The notes beneath the pieces were generated by a model. That model did no database searches. It saw only the letters and a program-made list of their open reading frames with translations, and was not told the origin of the DNA. A stretch of DNA of 64,000 bases from NCBI GenBank assembly GCA_958295725.1, contig OY282368.1, positions 868,001 through 932,000 on the forward strand, in the 5' to 3' direction. The position numbers and the translations under genes were made by a program. This DNA is from an uncultured Alphaproteobacteria bacterium. Lineage in GTDB: Bacteria > Pseudomonadota > Alphaproteobacteria > UBA2966. Of this stretch, positions 17,238 through 26,612 are shown piece after piece; the first letter of the stretch is position 1; every line of letters starts with the position of its first letter.

Positions 17238-19003
17238 TGTGCGGGATCGCCGGCCTCATGACCCGCGACGGCTCGGCGCCGGACGAAACCGTTCTCGAAC
17301 GCCTGTCCGCGGCGCTCGCGCACCGCGGGCCGGACGGCGAAGGGCGCTACGCGGCCGGTGGCGTGGGCCTCGCTCACCGCCGCCTCGCCATCATCGATCT
17401 GGAGACCGGGAACCAGCCGCTCGGCGAGCCCGGGGGCGCTGTGCTGATCGCCAACGCAGAGATCTACAACTACATCGAACTGCGGAACGCCCTCGGGGAC
17501 GTCGCGTTCGCCACGGTCTCGGACTGCGAGCCGCCGCTGCACCTGTACCGCCGCGACGGTGCCGCGTTCGACAGCCGACTGCGGGGCATGTACGCGATCG
17601 CGATCCACGATCCGGCGTCCGGCCATCTGGTGCTCTCGCGCGACCCGTTCGGCATCAAGCCGCTCTATTACGCGGAAACGAGCCGAGGCTTCGCCTTCGC
17701 ATCGGAACCGCGGGCCTTGATCGCTGCCGGGCTCGTCGAACCGCGAATCGACCCGCGGGCGCGGGACGAACTTCTGGAGCTCCGATTCACGACCGGCGCC
17801 GACACGATCTTCGATGGGATCAAGCGTGTCCTGCCCGGCGAAACGCTGATCGTCGCCGACGGCCGCATCGTCGACCGCCGGCGCCGGGACGCGCTCCCCG
17901 GCGGCGACGCTCTCGCCGCCGACAATGACGAGGACGAAGCCCTCTCCCGTCTCGACGCCGCCCTCTTCGACAGTATGACATATCATCGGCGGTCCGATGT
18001 GCCCTACGGCATGTTTCTGTCCGGCGGTGTCGATTCGTCGGTCGTGCTCGCCCTGATGGCGCGCCTCGACGAACATCCCCCACTGGCCTTCACCGTGGGA
18101 TTTCCGACATCATCCGTCCACGACGAGCGGGCCCACGCGCGTATGCTGGCCGCGCGCGTGGGCGCGGAGCACATCGAAATTCCCATCGAGGAAAACGATT
18201 TCTGGCAGCTGCTGCCCGAAATCGCCTCGACGATGGACGACCCCGCGGCCGACTATGCCATCCTGCCGACTTACATCCTCGGGCGGCTCGCCAGCCGGTA
18301 CGTCAAGGTCGTGCTGACAGGCGAGGGCGGAGACGAGTTGTTCGCGGGCTACGGCCGCTATCGCAACGCGCGGCGACCTTGGTGGCTTGGCGGTCGGGCG
18401 ATGCGTCGGCGCGGCACCTTCGACAACCTGGACGTGCTTCGCGAACCGACAGCCGGTTGGCGGAACGGAATCGTGGCGGCAGTGCGCGCGGCCAGCGACG
18501 GCCGGACGGCCCTGCAAGTCGCCCAGGCGACCGATTGCGCCGACTGGCTGCCCCATGGTCTGCTGCTGAAGGTGGATCGATGCCTCATGGCCCATGGTGT
18601 GGAGGGCCGGGTGCCGTTTCTCGATCCCGTCGTCGCCGCGGCATCCTATCCGCTGCCAGACCGTTTCAAGATACGCAAGGGCATGGGGAAATTCATGCTG
18701 CGCAGATGGCTGGAAGAACACCTGCCCGAAGCGGCGCCGTTCTCGAGGAAGCGGGGGTTCACCGTCCCGGTCCGGGAATGGCTGGCGAGCCGTGGGGAGG
18801 AGTTGGGCGCGCTCGTCGCCGCCTCGCCGGGTATCGAGGAAATATGCCATCCCGAAGGCGTCGGGCGGTTGTTCCGGGCGCGCGGAAAACGCGAGGGTTT
18901 CGCCGCCTGGACCTTGCTCTTCTACGCTCTCTGGTATCGTCGTCATATCCTGGGACAGCTTCCCGAGGGCGATACCTTCGCATACCTTTCAACTGCCCCC
19001 TGA
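17237..19003 (+). CDS. asnB: Asparagine synthase (glutamine-hydrolysing)
   Basis: 588 aa. Class II glutaminase domain with nucleophile Cys2 (MCGIAGLM), RGPDGEG and AEIYNYIELR. The synthetase domain has the pyrophosphate loop SGGVDSSVVLALMA, TGEGGDELFAGYGRY and the C-terminal EGRVPFLDPVV. In surface-polysaccharide loci such enzymes often amidate a sugar acid or an aminoacyl substituent rather than free aspartate. Its overlap with the GT4 gene makes that role plausible here, though ordinary asparagine synthesis cannot be excluded. Confidence 0.9.
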   Translation: MCGIAGLMTRDGSAPDETVLERLSAALAHRGPDGEGRYAAGGVGLAHRRLAIIDLETGNQPLGEPGGAVLIANAEIYNYIELRNALGDVAFATVSDCEPPLHLYRRDGAAFDSRLRGMYAIAIHDPASGHLVLSRDPFGIKPLYYAETSRGFAFASEPRALIAAGLVEPRIDPRARDELLELRFTTGADTIFDGIKRVLPGETLIVADGRIVDRRRRDALPGGDALAADNDEDEALSRLDAALFDSMTYHRRSDVPYGMFLSGGVDSSVVLALMARLDEHPPLAFTVGFPTSSVHDERAHARMLAARVGAEHIEIPIEENDFWQLLPEIASTMDDPAADYAILPTYILGRLASRYVKVVLTGEGGDELFAGYGRYRNARRPWWLGGRAMRRRGTFDNLDVLREPTAGWRNGIVAAVRAASDGRTALQVAQATDCADWLPHGLLLKVDRCLMAHGVEGRVPFLDPVVAAASYPLPDRFKIRKGMGKFMLRRWLEEHLPEAAPFSRKRGFTVPVREWLASRGEELGALVAASPGIEEICHPEGVGRLFRARGKREGFAAWTLLFYALWYRRHILGQLPEGDTFAYLSTAP

Positions 19004-19043
19004 CGCGAGATTCGATCCGGCGACCGATGCGACTGGACAATTC

Positions 19044-20381
19044 ATGACCATGGCCTGCGATCTCGTCATCCGGGGCGGAACGCTCGTCACTCCCGACGGA
19101 ATCGGGCCGGGCGACGTGGGCGCGCGGAACGGTCGCATCGTCGCGGTCGGCGATCTTTCCCGGACGGACGGGGGCGAGATCATCGACGCGACCGGTCTCC
19201 ATGTTCTCCCCGGCATCATCGACACGCAGGTCCATTTCCGCGAGCCCGGCAACGAGCACAAGGAGGACCTCGAAAGCGGCACCCGCGCCGCTGTCATGGG
19301 CGGGGTCACGGCCGTGTTCGAGATGCCCAACACCGACCCGCCGACCGCCACGCCGGAGGCCCTGGCCGACAAGCTGGACCGGGCTGGGGGACGGGCCTGG
19401 TCGGACTACGCATTCTACACTGGCGCCACGCCGGAGAACGCGAGATCTCTCGGCGAGCTCGAGGCCCTCCCGGGATGCTGCGGCATCAAGATCTTCATGG
19501 GTTCCTCGACGGGCAACCTGCTCGTGCCCGACGACGCCTCGCTGCGGCGCGTGCTGGAGAACTGCCGGCGCCGCGTCGCGGTCCACGCCGAGGACGAAGA
19601 GCGGCTAAGGGACCGGGAGCGCATCGCGTCCGCGGCGGCGCACCCCCGGGCACATCCCGAATGGCGCGACGTCGAGACGGCGTTCGGCGCCACGCGGCGG
19701 CTGATCTCGCTCGCGGAGGAGCTGCATCGCCGGGTGCACGTGCTCCACGTGACCACGGAGGAGGAAGCGGCCTGGCTCGCCGATCACAAGGATGTGGCGA
19801 GCGTCGAGGCGACGCCGCAGCATCTGACTCTCGAGGCTCCCGAATGCTACGATCGCCTGGGCGCCTTCGCGCAGATGAACCCCCCCGTCCGCGAGGCGCG
19901 CCATCGGGACGGTCTCTGGCGGGCCGTGGCGAACGGCGTGGTCGACGTCATCGGCTCGGATCACGCGCCGCATACCCGCGACGAGAAGAGCCGGACCTAT
20001 CCGAACACACCGTCGGGGATGCCGGGCGTGCAGACCTTGCTGCCCGTGATGCTGAACCACGTCAACGCGGGGCGGTTGTCGCTCATGCGCCTGATCGATC
20101 TCCTTTGCCACGGGCCGAACCGGTTGTTCGGGATCGTCGGCAAGGGTCGGCTGGCGGTGGGCTACGACGCCGATTTCACGCTGGTCGACCTCTCGACGTC
20201 GCGCGAGATCACGGACGACTGGATCGTCTCCAGGTGCGGGTGGACTCCCTTCGCCGGCATGACGGTCACGGGATGGCCGGTCGGAACCATCGTCCGCGGA
20301 CGGCCCGCGATGCGGGAGGGCCAGCTCGTCGACGGGCCCTCGGGCCGCGCGATGCGGTTCCACGAGGGCGCCGGGCCGTAG
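19044..20381 (+). CDS. pyrC: Dihydroorotase
   Basis: 445 aa amidohydrolase. The metal motif HFREPG lies in DTQVHFREPGNEHKEDL. The lysine to be carboxylated is in GIKIFMGSSTG. HVLHVTTEEE provides the later histidine, and GSDHAPHT the catalytic aspartate. TPSGMPGVQTLLPVML supports dihydroorotase over allantoinase or hydantoinase. The reaction closes the pyrimidine ring from N-carbamoyl-aspartate. The start at 19044 gives a normal N-terminus (DLVIRGGTLVTPDG). Same strand as asnB, 40 nt downstream. Confidence 0.88.
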   Translation: MTMACDLVIRGGTLVTPDGIGPGDVGARNGRIVAVGDLSRTDGGEIIDATGLHVLPGIIDTQVHFREPGNEHKEDLESGTRAAVMGGVTAVFEMPNTDPPTATPEALADKLDRAGGRAWSDYAFYTGATPENARSLGELEALPGCCGIKIFMGSSTGNLLVPDDASLRRVLENCRRRVAVHAEDEERLRDRERIASAAAHPRAHPEWRDVETAFGATRRLISLAEELHRRVHVLHVTTEEEAAWLADHKDVASVEATPQHLTLEAPECYDRLGAFAQMNPPVREARHRDGLWRAVANGVVDVIGSDHAPHTRDEKSRTYPNTPSGMPGVQTLLPVMLNHVNAGRLSLMRLIDLLCHGPNRLFGIVGKGRLAVGYDADFTLVDLSTSREITDDWIVSRCGWTPFAGMTVTGWPVGTIVRGRPAMREGQLVDGPSGRAMRFHEGAGP

Positions 20382-20499
20382 CCTGCCACCTCGCGGGAGG
20401 TCGCGAGACAGCGCGAGGCGTCGCGGTTGGCGCGGCGGCTTCGACCGACTACAAATGCGCGATAGCTCGGCGACGACAGCACGGGGAGTGACCGACACC

Positions 20500-21498
20500 A
20501 TGACCGAGACCTTCAGAGCCTTGGTGGCCCGCGAGACCGACGGCGAGGTGGCATGCGGATTCGAGGATCTGACGGCGGAAGATCTGCCCGGCAACGGCGA
20601 TGCCGTGATCTCGGTCGCATACTCGACGCTCAATTACAAGGACGGTCTCGCCATCGAGGGTAATCGGGGCAAGGTCATGCGGAGTTTTCCGATGGTTCCG
20701 GGCATCGATCTCGCCGGTGTCGTGGAAGATCCCGGAAACTCCGGCCTCGATCCCGGGGACGAGGTCGTTGTCACCGGCTGGGGGCTCGGCGAAACGGCCT
20801 GGGGCGGCTATTCGCGGAAGGCCAGGCTGAATTCCGACTGGTTGTTGCCGCTGCCCGAGGGCATTTCGCTGAAGCGCTCGATGGCGATCGGCACCGCCGG
20901 ATTCACCGCCATGCTCTCGGTGATGGCCCTCGAGCGCATCGGCCTCGAGCCGTCGCGGGGCGAGGTCCTGGTGACCGGCGCGGCGGGCGGTGTCGGCGGC
21001 ATCGCCGTCGCGATCCTCGCGAATCTGGGCTACGCCGTCGCGGCCGCGACGGGCCGCGCCGGACAGCACGACTATCTCGGCAGGCTGGGCGCCCGGAGCA
21101 TCGTCGAGCGTGCGGAGCTCGAAGAGGAAGGCGGCCCCATGCGCAAGGCTCGCTGGGCTGGCGGGGTCGATACGGTCGGCAGCAGGATCCTGGCCAATAC
21201 CATGGCACAAATCGCGCCCAACGGCGCGATCGCGGTCTGCGGTCTCGCCGCCGGTCCCGATCTGCCCGCCACGGTCATTCCCCTCATCCTGCGTGGCGTC
21301 TCGCTCCTCGGCATCAACTCCGTGTACGTCTCGAACGAAGAGCGCGCGACGGCGTGGGAGCGACTCGCCAGGGAGATGCCGATGGACCTGCTCGATTCCA
21401 TGACCGAGGTCGCGCCGTTCGCGGACCTGCCCGGTCTGGCCGGCGAGATCCTCGCGGGTCGGGTGCGGGGCCGCACCGTTATCGACGTCAACGCCTGA
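20500..21498 (+). CDS. MDR-family oxidoreductase, acrylyl-CoA reductase type (AcuI/YhdH)
   Basis: 332 aa from the ATG with GGGGAG upstream. Zinc-free medium-chain reductase: LNYKDGLAIEGNRGKVMRSF and PMVPGIDLAGVV in the catalytic domain, VTGAAGGVGGIAVAIL as the NADPH loop, and GVSLLGINSVYVS near the end, all typical of AcuI/YhdH. AcuI reduces acrylyl-CoA to propionyl-CoA, a step in 3-hydroxypropionate and DMSP carbon use. The mct-meh pair 2 kb away would fit C3-C5 CoA metabolism, but the link is an inference. Confidence 0.8.
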   Translation: MTETFRALVARETDGEVACGFEDLTAEDLPGNGDAVISVAYSTLNYKDGLAIEGNRGKVMRSFPMVPGIDLAGVVEDPGNSGLDPGDEVVVTGWGLGETAWGGYSRKARLNSDWLLPLPEGISLKRSMAIGTAGFTAMLSVMALERIGLEPSRGEVLVTGAAGGVGGIAVAILANLGYAVAAATGRAGQHDYLGRLGARSIVERAELEEEGGPMRKARWAGGVDTVGSRILANTMAQIAPNGAIAVCGLAAGPDLPATVIPLILRGVSLLGINSVYVSNEERATAWERLAREMPMDLLDSMTEVAPFADLPGLAGEILAGRVRGRTVIDVNA

Positions 21499-21504
21499 AG
21501 CGGC

Positions 21505-22269
21505 TCAGGTCTCGATCCCGCGGGCGATGAAGAACGGGTTCTCGAACCCCTCCTTGCCGTAGAGCAGATCGTCGCCGTCGACCGTTCGGACCGAGCCTCC
21601 GGCCGCCGCCAGCACGGCGTGTCCGGCGGCCGTGTCCCACTCCATCGTGCGTCCGAAACGGGGGTAAATGTCGGCCTCGCCGGTGGCGACCAGACAGAAC
21701 TTGAGAGAACTCCCCGCCGCCGTGAACTCCTTGACGGGTAACGTGTCGAGAAACCCGTCGGTGCGCGAGTCGCGGTGGGAGCGGCTGGCGACCGCCACCA
21801 GCCCGTTCTCCGACGGCGCGCGCGCCGTGATCGTTCTCGCCGGGCCACCGCCTTCCTCGACGAGGACGGCGCCGGGACCGTCGGTCGCGTACAGACGGCG
21901 CCGGGCCGGCGCGTAGACCACGCCGAGCATCGGGCGCCCGTCCTCGATCAGGGCGATATTGACGGTGAACTCACCGTTGCGGTCGATGAATTCCCGCGTT
22001 CCATCAAGCGGGTCCACGAGCCAGAACCTGCCTCCTGAAACATCGGGGACATCGCCCGCGGCCACGCGCTCCTCGGCGACGGTGGGGATGCCGGGGGCGA
22101 TCTCGGCGAGCCGGGGGACGATGATACCCTCCGCGCGCTCGTCGGCAGCGGTCACCGGCGACCGGTCGTCCTTCGACCGGACGTCGAAATCCGATTCATA
22201 GACGTCCATGATGGCGGCGCCCGCGGCCAGGGCGATGTCGCGCAGCTCCCGGACGATCCCGTCCTTCAA
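21505..22269 (-). CDS. cysQ: 3'(2'),5'-bisphosphate nucleotidase CysQ
   Basis: 254 aa inositol-monophosphatase-fold enzyme. Metal sites are seen in SPVTAADERAE, VAEE, and DPLDGTREFIDRNGEFTVNIALIE, where the REF after DPLDGT marks the CysQ branch. EWDTAAGHAVLAAAGG supplies the last aspartate. It removes the 3'-phosphate from PAP, the by-product of sulfate activation and sulfotransfer. Convergent with the AcuI-type gene (6-nt gap). Confidence 0.88.
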   Translation of the reverse strand: MKDGIVRELRDIALAAGAAIMDVYESDFDVRSKDDRSPVTAADERAEGIIVPRLAEIAPGIPTVAEERVAAGDVPDVSGGRFWLVDPLDGTREFIDRNGEFTVNIALIEDGRPMLGVVYAPARRRLYATDGPGAVLVEEGGGPARTITARAPSENGLVAVASRSHRDSRTDGFLDTLPVKEFTAAGSSLKFCLVATGEADIYPRFGRTMEWDTAAGHAVLAAAGGSVRTVDGDDLLYGKEGFENPFFIARGIET

Positions 22270-22318
22270 ATTCGCCTTCCCGGCCGGGAGTTGCGTCGGG
22301 CGGGGCCGCGGTCCGCCG

Positions 22319-23065
22319 TCACAGGGCGCCGGCCACGTTCAGGTTGGCGCCGGTGACGTAGGACGCCTCGTCGGAGAGCAGGAAGAGGATGTTGGAGGCC
22401 ACTTCCCCGGGCGTCGCGGCACGGCCCATCGGTTGACGGCCCGCCAGCTTGGCCACGCGGCCGGGCTCGCCGGACCGTGCGCTCATCTCGGTGTCGATCA
22501 GGCCGGGCCGAACCGCATTGACGCGCACGCCGTCGCCCGCGACCTCCTTCGCCAAGCCGATCGTATAGGCATCGACGGCGCCCTTGGACGCGCCGTAGTG
22601 CACCCAGTAATGGGAGGCGCCCAAGGTCGCGGACATGGAGGATACGTTGACGATGGCGCCCCCGCCGCCGCCGTATTTCGGCAGCATGCGTCTCAGCGCT
22701 TCGCGGCAACACAGCATGACGCCCGCGACGTTCGTGTGCAGTACGACCAACATGTCCTCGTAGGGAATTTCGTCACCCCGGCGGCGGCCCGGCACCACGC
22801 CCGCATTGTTGACCAGCGCGGTCACGGGACCGAGGGCCCGGTCCACCTCGTTGAACAGCTGGACGACGTCCCGCTCTCGCGATACGTCGGCACCCACGGC
22901 GACCGCCTTGCCACCGCCGGAGGCGATCCTGCCGGCCACGGCTTCCGCCCTTTCGGCGTCGCTCCGGTAGTTGACGCAGACGGCATAGCCGCGCGCCGCG
23001 CCAGCGAGCGCCGTCGCTTCCCCGATTCCGCGACTCGCGCCCGTGACAACCAGCACTCCCGTCAT
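22319..23065 (-). CDS. SDR-family oxidoreductase
   Basis: 248 aa from the ATG at 23065, which has GAGGGG 6 nt before it; a GTG five codons upstream is less likely. Classical SDR signatures are TGASRGIGEATAL (cofactor), LVNNAGVV, and the catalytic Tyr-Lys in YGASKGAVDAY, followed by VRVNAVRPGLIDTEM. An Arg after the second strand (NYRSDAE) favours NADPH. The substrate is unknown. It lies 49 nt after the start of cysQ on the same strand and may be its operon partner. Confidence 0.85.
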   Translation of the reverse strand: MTGVLVVTGASRGIGEATALAGAARGYAVCVNYRSDAERAEAVAGRIASGGGKAVAVGADVSRERDVVQLFNEVDRALGPVTALVNNAGVVPGRRRGDEIPYEDMLVVLHTNVAGVMLCCREALRRMLPKYGGGGGAIVNVSSMSATLGASHYWVHYGASKGAVDAYTIGLAKEVAGDGVRVNAVRPGLIDTEMSARSGEPGRVAKLAGRQPMGRAATPGEVASNILFLLSDEASYVTGANLNVAGAL

Positions 23066-23431
23066 GTCGCCCCTCGACACCGCCTCTCATCCAGACGCGA
23101 GTGGACCACCGACGGCGGAAAGGGTCAAGGCGGTCCCGCCGTCCCTGTTGCAGGGTGACACATACCGCCAACACTGCGTCCCTGAACTTGGGAGGCCGAA
23201 ACCGAAGGGCGCGGTCATGAAGCGAGTCGGCCATGCCGCCGGCGAAGACTTCGCGGACAACCGTGTTCCCGGTGGAGACAACCGACCCGAGGCCGGCGCC
23301 GCGGCGCTTGTCGTCCTTGCTGGCGGGTCCGGAACATGCGAGTCTCCGGCAGGCGTTCACGGAGTCGGCGTCGGCGACGCGGGCGGAGGAGGAGACGGGG
23401 GGCGTGACGCGCCCACGCGGGAGCTGGATGA
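23066..23431. other. Divergent intergenic region
   Basis: 366 bp between the SDR gene (left) and mct (right). A glycine-rich plus-strand frame from 23217 ends with the TGA next to the mct start but has no protein-like composition. No clear promoter hexamers or repeats were found; promoters for both flanking genes must lie here. Confidence 0.4.
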
Positions 23432-24667
23432 TTGAACCGTATTCTCGAAGGCCTCCGCGTCGTCGAAGGTTCCGCCTTCATCGCCGCCCCGCTCGGCGGC
23501 ATGACCTTGGCCCAGATGGGCGCCGACGTGATCCGCTTCGATTCCATCGGCGGCGGACTCGACTGGAACCGCTGGCCGGTCACCGACGGCGGGGTCTCGC
23601 TATACTGGGCCGGGCTGAACAAGGGCAAGCGCTCGATCGCCGTCGACCTGCGCGAGGAGGAAGGGCGGGAGCTGGTGCGTGCGCTGATCACGGCGCCCGG
23701 CGAGAACGGCGGGCTGTTCCTGACGAATTTCCCGCTCTCCGGCTGGCTCTCCCACGACCGCCTCCGGCCGGGACGCGACGACCTCATCACCCTGAACATC
23801 CTGGGCCACAACGATGGGTCGTCCGCCGTCGACTACACGGTCAACTGCGCCGTCGGATACCCCTACGCCACGGGAAACGCCCGCCGGGACGCGCCGGTCA
23901 ACCACGTCTTCCCGGCCTGGGACGCGGTGTGCGGGGTCACCGCCGCTGCCGGCCTCCTCGCCGCCGAGCGCCATCGCCGCCTGACCGGAGAAGGCCAGCA
24001 CGTCAGGCTGGCGCTCTCCGACGTGGCCTACGCGATGGTCGGGAATCTCGGGCACATCGCCGAGGCCCGGATCAACGGAGAGTCCCGTCCGCCCCACGGC
24101 AATGATCTCTACGGCGCCTACGGGCGCGACTTCGGGACGCGCGACGGCAGGCGCGTCATGGTCGTCGCGATAACCCGGCGGCAGTGGGCCGAGCTCGTGA
24201 AGGCCCTCGGCATCGGGGAGGAGGTGGCGCGTATCGAGGCGCTCACGAACCGGGATCTGGGCAGGGAAGGGGATCGTTTCGAGGCGCGCGACGCGATCAC
24301 CGCCGCGGTCCGGCCGTGGTTCGAGGCGCGCACCCTGGCCGAGGTCGAGGCGGCCTTCGACGGCACCGGCGTCTGCTGGGGGATCTATCGGGACTTCCTG
24401 GAGATGGTGACGGACGACCCGCGATGCTCGCCGGCCAATCCCATGTTCGAGGAGCTCGAGCAGCCGGGAGTGGGGCGTTATCTCGCACCAGGCTCGCCGC
24501 TGGAGTTCGGGGCGTCTCCCCGCGCGCCCGTCAAGCCGGCGCCGCGCCTCGGCGAGCACACCGACGAGATCCTGGGCTCGATCCTGGGGCTCGGCGGCGG
24601 TACGATCGGCGATCTGCGCGATCGCGGGATCGTCGCCGGCCCGGTCGGCGGACCGACACGGGGATGA
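23432..24667 (+). CDS. mct: 2-methylfumaryl-CoA isomerase (mesaconyl-CoA C1-C4 CoA transferase)
   Basis: 411 aa class III CoA transferase (CaiB/BaiF). The N-terminus RILEGLRVVEGSAFIAAPLGGMTLAQMGADV, GGGLDWNRWPVTDGGVSLYWAGLNKGKRS and the NHVFPAWD block match the Mct branch, which moves CoA within mesaconyl-CoA (2-methylfumaryl-CoA). A stop lies immediately upstream in frame, so the TTG at 23432 is the first possible start; GGAG precedes it. It overlaps meh by ATGA. Together the two genes correspond to two consecutive steps of the 3-hydroxypropionate bi-cycle and related glyoxylate assimilation. Confidence 0.8.
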   Translation: MNRILEGLRVVEGSAFIAAPLGGMTLAQMGADVIRFDSIGGGLDWNRWPVTDGGVSLYWAGLNKGKRSIAVDLREEEGRELVRALITAPGENGGLFLTNFPLSGWLSHDRLRPGRDDLITLNILGHNDGSSAVDYTVNCAVGYPYATGNARRDAPVNHVFPAWDAVCGVTAAAGLLAAERHRRLTGEGQHVRLALSDVAYAMVGNLGHIAEARINGESRPPHGNDLYGAYGRDFGTRDGRRVMVVAITRRQWAELVKALGIGEEVARIEALTNRDLGREGDRFEARDAITAAVRPWFEARTLAEVEAAFDGTGVCWGIYRDFLEMVTDDPRCSPANPMFEELEQPGVGRYLAPGSPLEFGASPRAPVKPAPRLGEHTDEILGSILGLGGGTIGDLRDRGIVAGPVGGPTRG

Positions 24668-25554
24668 GCATGGGCGGGAACGGACACGAACGGAACGCGA
24701 CCACGGGCGTCGCCGAACGGTCCTATACGGACTGGATCGGGAACACGCGGACGATCGAGGACTACATCTCGCCAACCCCGGCCCGCCTCCTGCAGATGAC
24801 TCTCGACGACACGGCGGCCCCGCTCGGGAACGGCGACCCCCTGCCGCCGATCTGGCACTGGTGCTATTTCTCCGAGGCCGCGCCCCAGTCGACCCTCGGT
24901 CCGGACGGTCACGCGCCCCGCGGCGGGTTCCTGCCGCCCGTGTCTCTGCCCCGCCGTATGTTCGCCGGCGGGCGGCTGACGTTCCCCGCGCCGCTCCGCA
25001 TCGGCGCGCCGGCCCGCCAGACCGCCGAGATCGCGAGCGTCGTCGAGAAGGAGGGGCGCTCGGGACGGCTGTGCTTCGTCACCGTGCGCTACGCCACGGA
25101 GCAGGACGGCGCGGTCCGGATCGAGGAGGAACGCGATTTCGTCTACCGCGAGGAGAGTTCGGCGCCGTCGGCCCCGGAACCGGTCGCGCCGCCCGACGCG
25201 CCCGAGGGGGCGTGGTCGCGCACCGTGACGCTGGACCCGGTGATGCTGTTCCGCTATTCGGCGCTGACCTTCAACGGACACCGCATCCATTACGACCGGC
25301 CCTACGTGACGGAGGTCGAGCGTTACCCCGGCCTGATCGTCCACGGCCCTCTGATCGCGACCTTGCTGCTCGAGGTCGTGCGCTTCAACCAGGAGCGGCC
25401 GGTGGCGGCCTTCTCCTTCCGGGCGCGGGCGCCGCTCTTCGACATGGCGCCGTTCCGCGTCGTCGCGACGCCGGACGCGGGCGACGATGTGGACCTGAAG
25501 GCGGAAGGACCGGACGGCGCGGTCGCCATGCGGGCCACCGCGACGCTGGGGTGA
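24664..25554 (+). CDS. meh: Mesaconyl-C4-CoA hydratase-like (FAS1-like dehydratase/MaoC)
   Basis: 296 aa. Double hot-dog protein: an N-terminal FAS1-like part (WHWCYFSEAAPQSTLGPDGH, LPRRMFAGGRLTF) and a C-terminal MaoC part with the catalytic strand FRYSALTFNGHRIHYDRPY and YPGLIVHGPLIATLL. This architecture is that of mesaconyl-C4-CoA hydratase, giving citramalyl-CoA. The assignment is reinforced by the 4-nt overlap with the mct gene. No citramalyl-CoA lyase is present nearby. Confidence 0.78.
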   Translation: MSMGGNGHERNATTGVAERSYTDWIGNTRTIEDYISPTPARLLQMTLDDTAAPLGNGDPLPPIWHWCYFSEAAPQSTLGPDGHAPRGGFLPPVSLPRRMFAGGRLTFPAPLRIGAPARQTAEIASVVEKEGRSGRLCFVTVRYATEQDGAVRIEEERDFVYREESSAPSAPEPVAPPDAPEGAWSRTVTLDPVMLFRYSALTFNGHRIHYDRPYVTEVERYPGLIVHGPLIATLLLEVVRFNQERPVAAFSFRARAPLFDMAPFRVVATPDAGDDVDLKAEGPDGAVAMRATATLG

Positions 25555-25557
25555 ACA

Positions 25558-26445
25558 TCACTTCTCGCGGCTTCTCGGCGCCGGGTCGCCGAGCGGGATC
25601 TCCATCAGGTCCTCGCCGAAGAACAGGTTCCCCTTGTAGACCCCGCCCATGTCGCGCAGCACCTTCTCGCGCAGGCCGGGCTCGTCCATCTGCTTCAGGA
25701 CGTGGCTGACGACGAGGTTCTTCACGCCGGCGGCCTGGCCGATCTCCGCGACCTCCATGTGGCCGGCCACGCCTTTGGCGAAGGCCTTGCTGGGCTCCGT
25801 GCCCGACAGGTAGTGGGTCATGTGGACCATGACGTCGGCGTCCTTCGCGAGCTTCTTCATGGCGTTGCAGGGGCCGCAGTCGCCCGAGTACACGAACGAG
25901 CCAGCGTCGGCGTCGAGCCGGAAGCCGTAGGAGACCAAGTATGGTTGCACGTGCGGCACCGAGGTCGCGCGCACGGTCCAACCGTTCCCCTCGATCGTCT
26001 GGCCGGAGCGGATCTCGGTGACCTCCGGCCGGGGCCTCTCGCGTGCGCCCGCGCCCCCGCGCGATTCGTACACGTCGATCGAGACCCGGTGCTTGGTGCG
26101 GGCCTCGAGATCGGGGCCGAACATGCCGTTCGCGCCGATGATCGCCCGGGTCATGCGCCTGGTGTGCGGCGGGCCGTAGACCTTGATCTCCGGGATCGCC
26201 CCCGCGCCCTGGTCCCAGCGGGTCATCAGCAGGCGCGCGTAGTCGAGGCAGTGGTCGTAGTGCAGATGGCTGAAGAACACGTGGGTCACGTCGACCGCGC
26301 GCTTGCCGGCCTCCATCAGGCGGTGATGGGCCCCGGGTCCGTGGTCGAAGAGGATGAGGTCGTCGCCGACCTCGACCATATAACCGGAGCTCATGCGCTC
26401 GAGCGATGGCGTCGGCGTCCCCGTTCCGAGCAGCGTAATCTTCAT
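25558..26445 (-). CDS. MBL-fold metallohydrolase (RNase Z-like)
   Basis: 295 aa. It starts KITLLGTGTPTPSLERMSSGYMVE as in the RNase Z/arylsulfatase-like branch. The metal motif HLHYDHCLDYARLL (HxHxDH) is intact, with YSGDCGPC supplying the bridging aspartate and HMTHYL and VVSHVL the later histidines. Such stand-alone members often hydrolyse small phosphodiesters or lactones. It is convergent with meh (3-nt gap), so it is not part of that operon. Confidence 0.82.
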   Translation of the reverse strand: MKITLLGTGTPTPSLERMSSGYMVEVGDDLILFDHGPGAHHRLMEAGKRAVDVTHVFFSHLHYDHCLDYARLLMTRWDQGAGAIPEIKVYGPPHTRRMTRAIIGANGMFGPDLEARTKHRVSIDVYESRGGAGARERPRPEVTEIRSGQTIEGNGWTVRATSVPHVQPYLVSYGFRLDADAGSFVYSGDCGPCNAMKKLAKDADVMVHMTHYLSGTEPSKAFAKGVAGHMEVAEIGQAAGVKNLVVSHVLKQMDEPGLREKVLRDMGGVYKGNLFFGEDLMEIPLGDPAPRSREK

Positions 26446-26612
26446 TCCTCATCGCCCTCCCCACGCCAGGCGGCCCGATGTTCCGCCACTATCAGGGGCC
26501 GGGCGCGGGCGCGCAAGGTTACGCGCGAGATTCCGTCGCCGGCGGCCGACACGACGGCCGATCCGTGCCATGATGCGACCCTGCGACTCGTCGGACCACA
26601 GGGAGGACGATC

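Noticed and set aside
23043..23435. 130-codon ORF between the SDR and mct genes
   Set aside because: Gly/Ala/Arg low complexity, no ribosome site, overlaps the SDR start; ordinary GC-rich open frame.
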